A DNA stretch of 64,000 nucleotides from Rosistilla oblonga (lineage in GTDB: Bacteria; Planctomycetota; Planctomycetia; Pirellulales; Pirellulaceae): contig NZ_CP036292.1 in the NCBI RefSeq assembly GCF_007751715.1, positions 1,984,001-2,048,000 on the forward strand, in the 5' to 3' direction. Position 1 is the first letter of the stretch. Each line of letters begins with the position of its first letter. Of this stretch, positions 17,842-26,080 are shown one piece after another. The notes under the pieces are model-generated. The model was not told where the DNA came from and made no database searches. It was given only the letters and a program-made list of their open reading frames with translations. A program made the position numbers and the translations under genes.

Positions 17842-20238
17842 CTATTGCCTCACGCCTTGCTTCTGGAATGGATCGCTTTGCACGATCCCCAAGATCAGTT
17901 CGGAGAATCGATAGTCGTTGGCCGCCAATCGATTCTGAATTTTGTCGACCGCGCACTTGTCATAATATTCCAATCCGCGACCCAGTGCGAAGGTCAGCAG
18001 TTTCTCGGTCACACAGCGAACAAATTGCTCGCGCTGCTGTTCGACCAAGACCTTCCGCAGGTCTTCGACTCCGGTAATCTTGATGCCGCCGGGCAGTTCG
18101 CCGCTGGCATCGACCGGCAGCCCATCCTGCTGCTGTCGCCATTGGCCGATCGCGTCGAAGTTTTCCAACGCGAAGCCCAATGGGTCCATCAATTTATGAC
18201 ACGATGCGCAGGCCGGGTTGTCGCGGTGTTGAACCAGTCGTTGCCGCATGGTGCCCGTCAATTCGGAGCGTTCCAGTTCGGGAACGTTGGGCGGTGCCGG
18301 AGGTGGCGGCGTCCCCAAGATGTTGTCCAGGATCCATTTGCCGCGTTTGACGGGCGAAGTGCGTGTTGGATTGCTGGTGACGGTCAAGATGCTCGCTTGA
18401 GTCAGCAGGCCACCGCGAACTCCATCTTCGAAACGAACGAATTGAAATTCATCGCCACTGATTCCCGGCACGCCGTAGAACTTGGCCAGCCGTTCATTGA
18501 GATAGGTGAAGCGACCATCGAGCAGTTCGGTGATCGGGCGATCGTACCGCATCACCGCAGCGAAAAAGGTGAGCGTTTCGCGACGCAACAAGCCGCGGAT
18601 CTCGTCGTCGAACTCGGGGAATTGGCTCTGGTCGGGATTCGATTTGCTGAGGTTCCGAAGCTGCAACCACTGGCTGGCAAAGTTGTCGACCATCAGCACC
18701 GAACGGGGATCTTTGAGCATCCGGTGAACCTGGCCAGCCAACACCTCGGGATCGTGCAGCGAATCGTTCCAAGCAAGCTTGAACAATTCCTCGTCGGGCA
18801 TGCTGGACCACAGGAAATAGGAGAGCCGAGCGGCCAATTCAAACGCATTGACCGGCGGATAGACTCCGTTGGCATCGGGCTGGCGCGGCTGTTCGAATTT
18901 GTATAAGAAGTGGGGGGAGACGAGGACGGCTTGGAACGCGACTTGGATACTCTCATCAAACGTTCCGCCGTCGCTGCGGACTTCGGCCGCCAACATCCCC
19001 AAGCGACGAATTTCATCGTTTGTCGCGGGGCGGCGGAACGCGCGGCTGGCAAATCGCTGGATGACTTCAGCCGCGGCCGACTCGGGTGTCCTGTCGCGAC
19101 TGGGAGTGACAAAGATTAACTTGCGATGCGTCGCGGGAAGATCGCCGACGACTTTGGAATTGTCGACTTTCGATTCGCCACTCAACATCACGTGGGCGAT
19201 CGCAGCGTTGCGGTCTTCGCCTTTCTTGCCATCGGTGGCAGGCTTGTAATAGTCGTTTGTGAAGGCAAACGAGATCTTGTGCTTCCCTTTGGACAGTCTG
19301 AGTTTGATCGTGTAGTCGGTCGGATCGGACGCGGGAACATTGACGATTCGTTGCAGCTTGCCGTCGACCTTGACCTCGAACTTCACCGGTTCGTCGCCCG
19401 CTTGATCGCCGTACGCGGTTAGGCGGAGTTCGAACTGACCGCCGAAAGGGATCTTTTCCTGCAGGTAGACCTCGCCGGAGGAACTCAGCCTCACACTCCC
19501 GTTCCGCGTGCTGTACTTGTCCGCGTCGCCCAGGTTTTCGCCTGGGCGTTGGACGCTGAACAACTGAGCTCCCGGAGCGGTCTTGATCGCTTGGCCCATG
19601 ATCTCTTCGGCCGCTTGCAGATACTTTTCCAACAGCAGCGGCGGCAGCGACAAGACGTCGCCGATGTTGTCGAAACCGTAACCGACGTCGTCGCCGGGAA
19701 AGTTTGCCGCCGGGGTGTAATCGACGCCGGTTAGTTCACGAATCGTGTTGCGGTATTCGCTGCTGTTGAGTCGGCGCAGCGTGATCTTGCCGGGATTGAC
19801 GTTGGGGCCACAGTCGACCGAATTGGCGACTTCATCGATCAGGTGGATCATCGCGGCGCGATCGGCCGCGGGCATTTCGGGCGAGTCCGACGGCGGCATG
19901 ACTTCGGCCTGCACCTGCCGCAGGGCTCGCATCCAAGTCTCGCGATCCATCCGCATCGCGAGCGCCGACGCGGGAGTCTCCAAGGCAACACCACCTTCTG
20001 CGGAAGCGGCGTCATGGCAATCCAAGCAGTACGTCTTAAGAAGCGGTTGCAGTTCCGATTTCAGAATCTTATCGAGATCGGCGGCGCTACAAGTCGTAGC
20101 GAAAACGGAGAGCAACAGGCTTGGCAGCAGCCAACGAAATTGCAGATGCACCGATCGGGAACGGTTTGCGATCCGATGATGTTTCGCGGCGACTGAAGAG
20201 AAGAGAGAAGAGTCGTTCACGTTGGCTGAGGGTTCCAA
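17842..20238 (-). CDS. DUF1587/1595/1592/1588/1585 secreted c-type cytochrome protein
   Basis: A large exported protein (up to 798 residues). After the signal sequence (hydrophobic core LLPSLLLSVFATTCSA) comes a haem site CLDCH. Planctomycete PSD domains follow: a DUF1587-like region (LRRLNSSEYRNTIRELTG), DUF1592 (FASRAFRRPATNDEI, YKFEQPRQ, LSYFLWSSMPDEEL), DUF1588 with a second haem site CASCH (RGKWILDNILGTPPPPAPP), and the C-terminal DUF1585 (FALGRGLEYYDKCAVDKI). A carbohydrate-binding-like insert may lie in the middle (SGEVYLQEKIPFGG). The listed start is a TTG; GTG at 20220 or a GTG about 30 codons in would also keep the signal. Partnered with DUF1552 downstream. Confidence 0.9.
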   Translation of the reverse strand: MEPSANVNDSSLFSSVAAKHHRIANRSRSVHLQFRWLLPSLLLSVFATTCSAADLDKILKSELQPLLKTYCLDCHDAASAEGGVALETPASALAMRMDRETWMRALRQVQAEVMPPSDSPEMPAADRAAMIHLIDEVANSVDCGPNVNPGKITLRRLNSSEYRNTIRELTGVDYTPAANFPGDDVGYGFDNIGDVLSLPPLLLEKYLQAAEEIMGQAIKTAPGAQLFSVQRPGENLGDADKYSTRNGSVRLSSSGEVYLQEKIPFGGQFELRLTAYGDQAGDEPVKFEVKVDGKLQRIVNVPASDPTDYTIKLRLSKGKHKISFAFTNDYYKPATDGKKGEDRNAAIAHVMLSGESKVDNSKVVGDLPATHRKLIFVTPSRDRTPESAAAEVIQRFASRAFRRPATNDEIRRLGMLAAEVRSDGGTFDESIQVAFQAVLVSPHFLYKFEQPRQPDANGVYPPVNAFELAARLSYFLWSSMPDEELFKLAWNDSLHDPEVLAGQVHRMLKDPRSVLMVDNFASQWLQLRNLSKSNPDQSQFPEFDDEIRGLLRRETLTFFAAVMRYDRPITELLDGRFTYLNERLAKFYGVPGISGDEFQFVRFEDGVRGGLLTQASILTVTSNPTRTSPVKRGKWILDNILGTPPPPAPPNVPELERSELTGTMRQRLVQHRDNPACASCHKLMDPLGFALENFDAIGQWRQQQDGLPVDASGELPGGIKITGVEDLRKVLVEQQREQFVRCVTEKLLTFALGRGLEYYDKCAVDKIQNRLAANDYRFSELILGIVQSDPFQKQGVRQ

Positions 20239-20332
20239 TTTTTGAGATGTCAGTTGTCAGGATTCCCCCGCCCGCCAGATGGCGGTGCGGGGAGAATTCC
20301 GATGAATCAACAGACATCCATTGTAATCGCGG

Positions 20333-21667
20333 TTAGACCAATTTGGTCTTACCTGGAATGGCGTATTCGCCGGCCGGACGTTTTCCGTCCCAAGCCAATT
20401 CTTTCGGGAACAGGTCGAGCGTCGATTCTTTGCTGGCGAAGTCCCAGCTGACCAATTGCCCGGTGTAAGCGGCCATGCGGCCCATCACGGCGGTCAACGA
20501 ACTCTCGGCGGTCTGCTTGAGTTCGACGATCGGTTGGTTGCTGCGGACCGCATCGATCAGATCCTTGTGCTCCTGCTTGTAAGCATCGGCGATGCTGCCT
20601 TTCATCGACCACAGTTCCTTGCCGTTGCGATCGACGATCCGCGAACCGGTGCTGCCGGCGCCGATGTGACAATTCGCTTCGGTTCCGTAGATCACGTTGC
20701 TGTTGTCGCCACGGGTGCCAGGGACTTGGCGGCACATGAACGACAGGTTGCGATCGCCGGGATACATGTAATCGATTTCCATGTTGTCCCACATCTCGCT
20801 GTCGTCGGGACGCGTGAAGCGGCCGCCGGAACCGTAAGCCGAGATGGGAGCCGAGCCCATGACCCAGTTCATCGTGTCGATGTTGTGAACGGCTTGTTCG
20901 GTGATCTGATCGCCCGAGAGCCAGATGAAGTGCATCCAGTTGTTCAGTTGGTACTCGGTGTCGCTCATTCCTTCGGTACGGTTCTTGTACCAGATACCGG
21001 TCGAGCAATAGCGGCTGGTCGCGCTAACGATATCGCCGATCATTCCGCTGCGGATCTTGTCGACCGCACCGACGTAGTTGACTTGGCGACGATACTGCGT
21101 ACCGGTGACGATCGAGGTGCCGTTCTTTTCGGCCAATTCGTGAGCCTTCAAGCAGATCTGGTAGCCTGCAGGATCGACGCACGAAGGCTTCTCGGCGAAG
21201 ACGTGCTTGCCAGCTTCGACAGCTTCGAGAATGTGGTAGGGGCGGAAGCCAGGCGATGTGGTCAGCAGCACGACGTCGACATCGGGATCTTCCAGAACCT
21301 TTTTGTACCCGTCCAAACCGGTGTACATTTTGTTCTCTTCCAACGCGATCTTTTCGGGATGGCGGCGGGTCAGAGTCGACTTCAGTCGTTCGTTTTTATC
21401 GGCGTACAGATCGGCTGCAGCGACCAATTTGATGCCTTCATTGATCGACAGCGAATCGTTGATCGCGCCTGATCCGCGACCGCCACAACCGACGATGCCC
21501 AGATTGATCGTTTGCTTTTTAGTTGCTTCTTCGGAATGGACCATCGACGGGACGGTCATCGCGGCGAATGTCGATGCCGCTGCGGTCGAACGCAAGAAAT
21601 TGCGACGATCGGTGTGGGATTTGGCGGGTTGAACTGTGCTGTGATCGGATGCATCTTCGATTGGCAT
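20333..21667 (-). CDS. Tat-exported Gfo/Idh/MocA family oxidoreductase
   Basis: A 444-residue NAD(P)-dependent oxidoreductase. The twin-arginine signal (DRRNFLRSTAAAS) indicates export with folded cofactor. The Rossmann dinucleotide motif is NLGIVGCGGRGSG. The conserved Gfo/Idh lysine region is VFAEKPSCVD. The C-terminal half contains SYMCRQ-like strands typical of the planctomycete secreted subfamily. Substrates are normally sugars or sugar derivatives; the specificity here is unknown. It stands alone between the DUF1592 operon (94 nt downstream) and DUF3467. Confidence 0.92.
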   Translation of the reverse strand: MPIEDASDHSTVQPAKSHTDRRNFLRSTAAASTFAAMTVPSMVHSEEATKKQTINLGIVGCGGRGSGAINDSLSINEGIKLVAAADLYADKNERLKSTLTRRHPEKIALEENKMYTGLDGYKKVLEDPDVDVVLLTTSPGFRPYHILEAVEAGKHVFAEKPSCVDPAGYQICLKAHELAEKNGTSIVTGTQYRRQVNYVGAVDKIRSGMIGDIVSATSRYCSTGIWYKNRTEGMSDTEYQLNNWMHFIWLSGDQITEQAVHNIDTMNWVMGSAPISAYGSGGRFTRPDDSEMWDNMEIDYMYPGDRNLSFMCRQVPGTRGDNSNVIYGTEANCHIGAGSTGSRIVDRNGKELWSMKGSIADAYKQEHKDLIDAVRSNQPIVELKQTAESSLTAVMGRMAAYTGQLVSWDFASKESTLDLFPKELAWDGKRPAGEYAIPGKTKLV

Positions 21668-21833
21668 GATTCTTTAACTTTACAAAGCTTGAGGAGGGGA
21701 AACGGGCGGGATAGAAAGCTGTATTATAACTCCCCGCGTTCCGCCAAACCATTGATGACCGCGCCGGAACGCGCGGATCGAGCTTCTCGATTGGCGACGC
21801 AGCTGGCAGCATTGTAAGTATATCTCACAATAA

Positions 21834-21872
21834 TGCAAAATGCCCTTCCGTAGTGAGCTACGGAAGGGCATG
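21834..21872 (-). terminator. Rho-independent terminator after DUF3467 gene
   Basis: A perfect 13-bp stem (TGCCCTTCCGTAG, 21841-21853, and its complement 21858-21870) with a 4-nt loop. On the minus strand it is followed by TTTTGCATT. It lies 37 nt downstream of the DUF3467 stop. Confidence 0.85.
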
Positions 21873-21907
21873 ATCGGAGCCGGCAGGTTCTTGGGGAGAA
21901 CGATTGC

Positions 21908-22294
21908 CTATTTGTTTTCGCCTTGCTTTTGTTGCGCGGGGCGAACGCGCTTGTTGATGTCGGTTTCCAACACGCCGAAGACAGCTTCGTGACGTGCGAC
22001 CGACATCTGCAGTGCAGCCAACAGACGCTTCGCAGTGAAGAAGTTCACGATGATGCGTTGGTTGACGTTGATCGGATCTTTAGGAACACCGATCGGTTGT
22101 GGGTTCAGACCGAAATCGATGATCAGTTCTTCAGGCGAACCGGTTACGCGACAGAAGTTCGCATAACAGGCTTGTGCGTTTTCGTCGGTGACTTGCACTT
22201 GAACTGGCTGTGATTGCGCTTGTGCGGCTGGGGCTGCGGGGGCAGCAGCTGCTTCGGCCGCTGGCGCTTCTGGTGTTTCCGCGTCTTTGGTCAT
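21908..22294 (-). CDS. DUF3467 protein
   Basis: A 128-residue cytoplasmic protein. After an alanine/proline/glutamine-rich N terminus (residues 5-30) it carries a DUF3467 core: ACYANFCRVTGSPEELIIDF, then IVNFFTAKRLLAALQ and VFGVLETD. The function of this family is not known. It forms a single-gene unit with a strong terminator. The upstream gap contains no other gene. Confidence 0.85.
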   Translation of the reverse strand: MTKDAETPEAPAAEAAAAPAAPAAQAQSQPVQVQVTDENAQACYANFCRVTGSPEELIIDFGLNPQPIGVPKDPINVNQRIIVNFFTAKRLLAALQMSVARHEAVFGVLETDINKRVRPAQQKQGENK

Positions 22295-22683
22295 TCTATC
22301 TTCTCCAATAGGATGTCATTTTCCACCGTATGCGCGGCGGGCTGGCCGCACGCACCCACGATCACAAAACTTGAGGGTTGTTGCCACATTCACTTAAATT
22401 CAATCAACTATCTAATGGCAACACGAGATAGTTGTTGTTTCGTTAGATCGACCAGAGGGGTGTCAAGTTCCAGTGAATACCCACCCAGAGGTCATTTATC
22501 CTATAGTTGTTAAGGGCACAAACGAGCTTGAAGTTGTTGCCCGAACAACCGGAATGACCAGCATTGCTTTTCCTGGGCACCATCGCTGTTAAACAGGAAG
22601 GAACAGGTAGAGCAGTCAAAGTGTGCGGGCGTTTTTCAGTCGTTGTGGCGACGCTTCGTCTGGTGGTCGCAAGAACCCTACTT
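22295..22683. other. Intergenic region with a 9-bp inverted repeat
   Basis: No supported gene. CAACTATCT at 22405-22413 and AGATAGTTG at 22426-22434 form a perfect 9-bp inverted repeat with a 12-nt spacer. It lies between the stop of the M50/HlyD gene and the start of DUF3467. The minus-strand copy is not followed by a T-run, so it may be an operator or mRNA hairpin rather than a classical terminator. Confidence 0.5.
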
Positions 22684-24921
22684 CTAAAAATCAAACTGGA
22701 ATGTTTTGTTCAAGAACCTGTAGAACCGCCAGCCGAGCGATTTGGGAGCCGCGCTGATCTTCGCGGTACCGCGGTATCCAACTCGCATCCCTTCGGAGAC
22801 TTCGGGCAACGGCACTCGGGCTTGGTACGACGCGTTGATCGGTCGCATGTTTCCCGTCTCGGGATCGACCTGAGTATCGAGATCGCCACCGCTCTGACTG
22901 GACAAGCTGGCAGGCGAATATTTCATTTCGGTTCGCGAGACTTGGTCGATCTTCCCGTGCAAGACTTCTAATCGCCTCGCATCGGGCTTCAGTTCCACCG
23001 AGTCGCCCTCTTGGATCAACTGGATGTCGCCCTGATCGACGATCAGGACCGCTTCGATATGACGCGGATCGCCGATCATGCAGATCAGACTCTCCTGAGT
23101 CATCAGCGCGCCAATGTTTTCGGTATCTAGCGGCGATCCCGACCACTCGGGCAAGCGTCCATCCTGCGGGTCTTCGTCGGGTTTATCCGGCGGTGGAATG
23201 ATCACGCCCGAGATCGGCGCTTTGATCTGCAGTTGATCGATCTCTTCTTGAGCTTTGCGGCGCAGTTCGGTGACCGAATCGAGCATCTTCTTTTGCGTCG
23301 TCGTCTGTCCGCTGAGCGACGAATCGTAGCGTTTCAGACGAGACAAGCTGGCTAGTCGAACATCTGCGATTCGCTCTTCGCTTTCCAGGTCCGCCAGTTT
23401 CAGGGTCAGTTGCGAATTCTTCAGGATCGCCAGCGTATCGCCTTCGCGAACCTCGTCGCCTGGTTTGACCAACACCTGCTCGATCTGACCGGGCGTGCCG
23501 GCGTAGACCGAACGCGGATCGGCGGGGCGAACTTCAAACGCACACTTGATGTGGTAGGGCAACGGCACGAAACAGAATGCCGCGATCACGGTGCCAGCGA
23601 CCGCAACGGTAGCGGCCAATCGAGAGCGTTTCACTTTTTGCATTCTCCCCGGAGTGCGAATGAATTTGATCGATTCCCAGATCGGTTTGGCGATCAAGCC
23701 GCCGAAGCCGATGATCGCAAACAAGCGACCGATGACCCGCAAACCGTACGGTTCGAGAACTTGGTTTAAGAACATCACGATGCCGATCACCACGACCCAG
23801 CGGTAGATCACCGACGCGACGGTGAACATTCCAAACATGAACCGGTTCCGCTGCGGCAGGAACGGATTCTCCTGCAGTTCCAAACCGAGGCAGGTTTCCT
23901 GAAACCAACGCTTTAAGGTTTCGGTAGCCTTCTGACGCAGGTTGGGAATCTCCAGCCAATCCATCAGGATGTAATAGCCGTCGAATCGCAGCAGCGGGTT
24001 GGCGTTAAAGACAACCGTGCTGACCGAGCAGATAAACATCGTTGCCAGGAAGGTGAAGTTCAGCAGGCCCGGTTCGCTGAACCACCATAACCAGGTCGCA
24101 AACGATGCCAGGATTAATTCGACATACATTCCACCGGCACCGATCCAGACTCGCTTCCATTTATTGGGAAGCATCCAGGAGTCCGATACGTTGCAATACA
24201 GGCAGGGTGTAAAGACTAGTAACATGAACCCCAGTTCATGGCACTCTCCACCAAACCGTTTACACGACAGACCGTGGCCAAATTCGTGGCAGATCTTCAC
24301 GACCGCCATCAACAAGCCCATGTACAGCCAGTTTTCGGCGGCGAAAAATTCTTGGAACGACGGCAGTTTCGAGCGGAACAACTCAAAGTTCATTCCGACA
24401 AGAATCAGCGTGATCAATCCAAAGCCGACGAAAAAGATAAGTGCAGGAACGGTGAAGACCCATCCCAACACGGGGTTCATACGACGCAGGATTCCCTCGG
24501 GATCGATCCCGCGAAATCGAATCGCAAAGATGTTGGCCAGTTTGCCCAGCAGTTCCTTCTTCTTTTTTTCGCTGCCACGTTTTCGCAGTTGGCCGCCTTG
24601 GCCGGGAGAGTTGGAGATCACCAGCCCGCTGCGGTGCAGCATGCCGAGGAATTGTTGCAGGTCGCCGAATGTGATTTTCTGCGGAGCGAATTCCTGTTCA
24701 AACCCATCCTTGATCTGCTGCAGACTGACGTGCCCATCGAGCATCTGCAGGATGAAATATTCCTCGTCGTGGAAGCGGAAATACTGCAGCCCCACAGGTT
24801 CCTTGACGACCCAATAACTGGTCCCCTGATACATGTGACGACTGCTCGTCAAATCAGGACGCTTCCGAACCGAAAGCGGTCTTGATGAGCTGCTGATCAG
24901 GCTATCGGCGAGCGTTGTCAT
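22684..24921 (-). CDS. PqqD-like / M50 site-2-protease-like / HlyD fusion membrane protein
   Basis: A 745-residue multipass protein. Residues 30-100 resemble a PqqD-type peptide-binding fold (YWVVKEPVGLQYF, LDGHVSLQQIKDGF, FLGMLHRSGLV). An M50 metalloprotease core follows with about eight membrane segments: HEFGH at 212-216 gives the two His and the Glu, and NPLLRFDG at 308-315 supplies the third zinc ligand. After the last membrane segment is a HlyD/biotinyl-lipoyl adaptor domain (GTPGQIEQVLVKPGDEVREG, then LQIKAPISGVII). The C terminus is aromatic-rich (GWRFYRFLNKTFQFDF). It is the last gene of a three-gene run with two other HlyD-domain proteins. Related proteins are annotated as peptide zinc metalloproteases; the substrate is unknown. 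Confidence 0.88.
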   Translation of the reverse strand: MTTLADSLISSSSRPLSVRKRPDLTSSRHMYQGTSYWVVKEPVGLQYFRFHDEEYFILQMLDGHVSLQQIKDGFEQEFAPQKITFGDLQQFLGMLHRSGLVISNSPGQGGQLRKRGSEKKKKELLGKLANIFAIRFRGIDPEGILRRMNPVLGWVFTVPALIFFVGFGLITLILVGMNFELFRSKLPSFQEFFAAENWLYMGLLMAVVKICHEFGHGLSCKRFGGECHELGFMLLVFTPCLYCNVSDSWMLPNKWKRVWIGAGGMYVELILASFATWLWWFSEPGLLNFTFLATMFICSVSTVVFNANPLLRFDGYYILMDWLEIPNLRQKATETLKRWFQETCLGLELQENPFLPQRNRFMFGMFTVASVIYRWVVVIGIVMFLNQVLEPYGLRVIGRLFAIIGFGGLIAKPIWESIKFIRTPGRMQKVKRSRLAATVAVAGTVIAAFCFVPLPYHIKCAFEVRPADPRSVYAGTPGQIEQVLVKPGDEVREGDTLAILKNSQLTLKLADLESEERIADVRLASLSRLKRYDSSLSGQTTTQKKMLDSVTELRRKAQEEIDQLQIKAPISGVIIPPPDKPDEDPQDGRLPEWSGSPLDTENIGALMTQESLICMIGDPRHIEAVLIVDQGDIQLIQEGDSVELKPDARRLEVLHGKIDQVSRTEMKYSPASLSSQSGGDLDTQVDPETGNMRPINASYQARVPLPEVSEGMRVGYRGTAKISAAPKSLGWRFYRFLNKTFQFDF

Positions 24922-25019
24922 CGAATCTCGATCTCACGTGGGCCGGCTTGTCGCGAGTCGGCGGAATAGTATGTGGTGGCTGTCGGCGATGCGACTTGAA
25001 AAGAGGAGCCGTCTGGGGA

Positions 25020-25949
25020 TTAGTTCAAGCTGACGTTGGATGGCGGCATGATTTGCATCTCCGCTTGCATCCCCGGGCTGACCAGATACCGGCCGCCTTC
25101 GACGCGATTGACGATCTTCGCCCAAACGCGATAGGTGTTGTCGCTTTCCAGGATCGGGCTGACGTATTCCAAGCGGCTTTCGAAATCGACGTAGCGGTTG
25201 CCGCCAACGTGAACGCGGATCGCTACGGGAGCTCCCATCACGATTCGTTCGGGGGCGTCGAGTCCTTTGACGTCTCCTTCGACCTTGATCTCATCGATTC
25301 TCACGACGCGGACGATCGGTGTGCCAGCTTGCACCCATTCGCCGCTCTTGGCATACCGTCGTGCGATGATGCCATCGAAGGTTGCCGTGATCTGGCGTCG
25401 TTTGATTTCGTGTTCGGCCAATCGACGCTCTGCGGTTTTGGCAGCAAAGGTCGCCACGGCGACTTGTTGTTCGTTTTTCGCCATCTCGATCGCCAGCTTC
25501 GATCGCTCGGCTTCGAGGACTTCGCGACGCATGTCCCAGTAGGGCATGGCTTGTTTCTTGTGCAGTTCCTCGGCCGACTTGGCTTCCGCCCATTCGTATT
25601 CCATCGATTTCTCGGCGGCCCGAATGTTGACGTCGTTTTCGGCTTGCAGCCGAGCCTGCTGCTCCTCCGCCTCTTTCAACACCAGGTTCAGCTTTGCTTG
25701 CTCGGGATCGATCATCGCGATCACCTTTCCCGTCTGAACCAGCTTGCCCTCTTCGACATCTTGGTTGTCGAGGAACAAGATTCCGTCGGCACCGGCGGAG
25801 ATCTTGATGTCGTCGATCGCTTCGACCAAGCTGTCGCGGACTGGGATCGGAGAGTTATCCGATTGAGCCGAGGCGAGGTTGTCCAGCAATCCGATCGATG
25901 TCGCCAGCAGGGCGATGGCCAAGGGTTTGTGGTTTGCGAGGATATTCAT
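25020..25949 (-). CDS. Periplasmic HlyD/RND-type membrane fusion protein
   Basis: A 309-residue adaptor with a cleavable signal (hydrophobic core AIALLATSIGLL, ending near NLASAQ). The first half of the lipoyl domain (ADGILFLDNQDVEEG) is followed by an alpha-helical coiled-coil hairpin of about 100 residues (rich in A, E, K, Q). The second lipoyl half (ITATFDGIIARRYAKSGEWV) and a beta-barrel complete the fold. Such proteins bridge inner-membrane transporters to outer-membrane channels. It sits between the M50/HlyD gene (98 nt downstream) and the GAF-HlyD gene (131 nt upstream), all co-directional. No ABC or RND pump or TolC homologue is adjacent. Confidence 0.9.
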   Translation of the reverse strand: MNILANHKPLAIALLATSIGLLDNLASAQSDNSPIPVRDSLVEAIDDIKISAGADGILFLDNQDVEEGKLVQTGKVIAMIDPEQAKLNLVLKEAEEQQARLQAENDVNIRAAEKSMEYEWAEAKSAEELHKKQAMPYWDMRREVLEAERSKLAIEMAKNEQQVAVATFAAKTAERRLAEHEIKRRQITATFDGIIARRYAKSGEWVQAGTPIVRVVRIDEIKVEGDVKGLDAPERIVMGAPVAIRVHVGGNRYVDFESRLEYVSPILESDNTYRVWAKIVNRVEGGRYLVSPGMQAEMQIMPPSNVSLN

Positions 25950-26080
25950 TCAGTTCACCGTTGATGTTGAGATAAGTGCGGAATCGGCGATGCAGTGGAG
26001 AGGACGTCGATCGCAATGTGGAGGCGTGCGGTAGCGGACCGGGGGAACAGGTTGTTTGATCTCCCGAGCGAAACCCAGAC

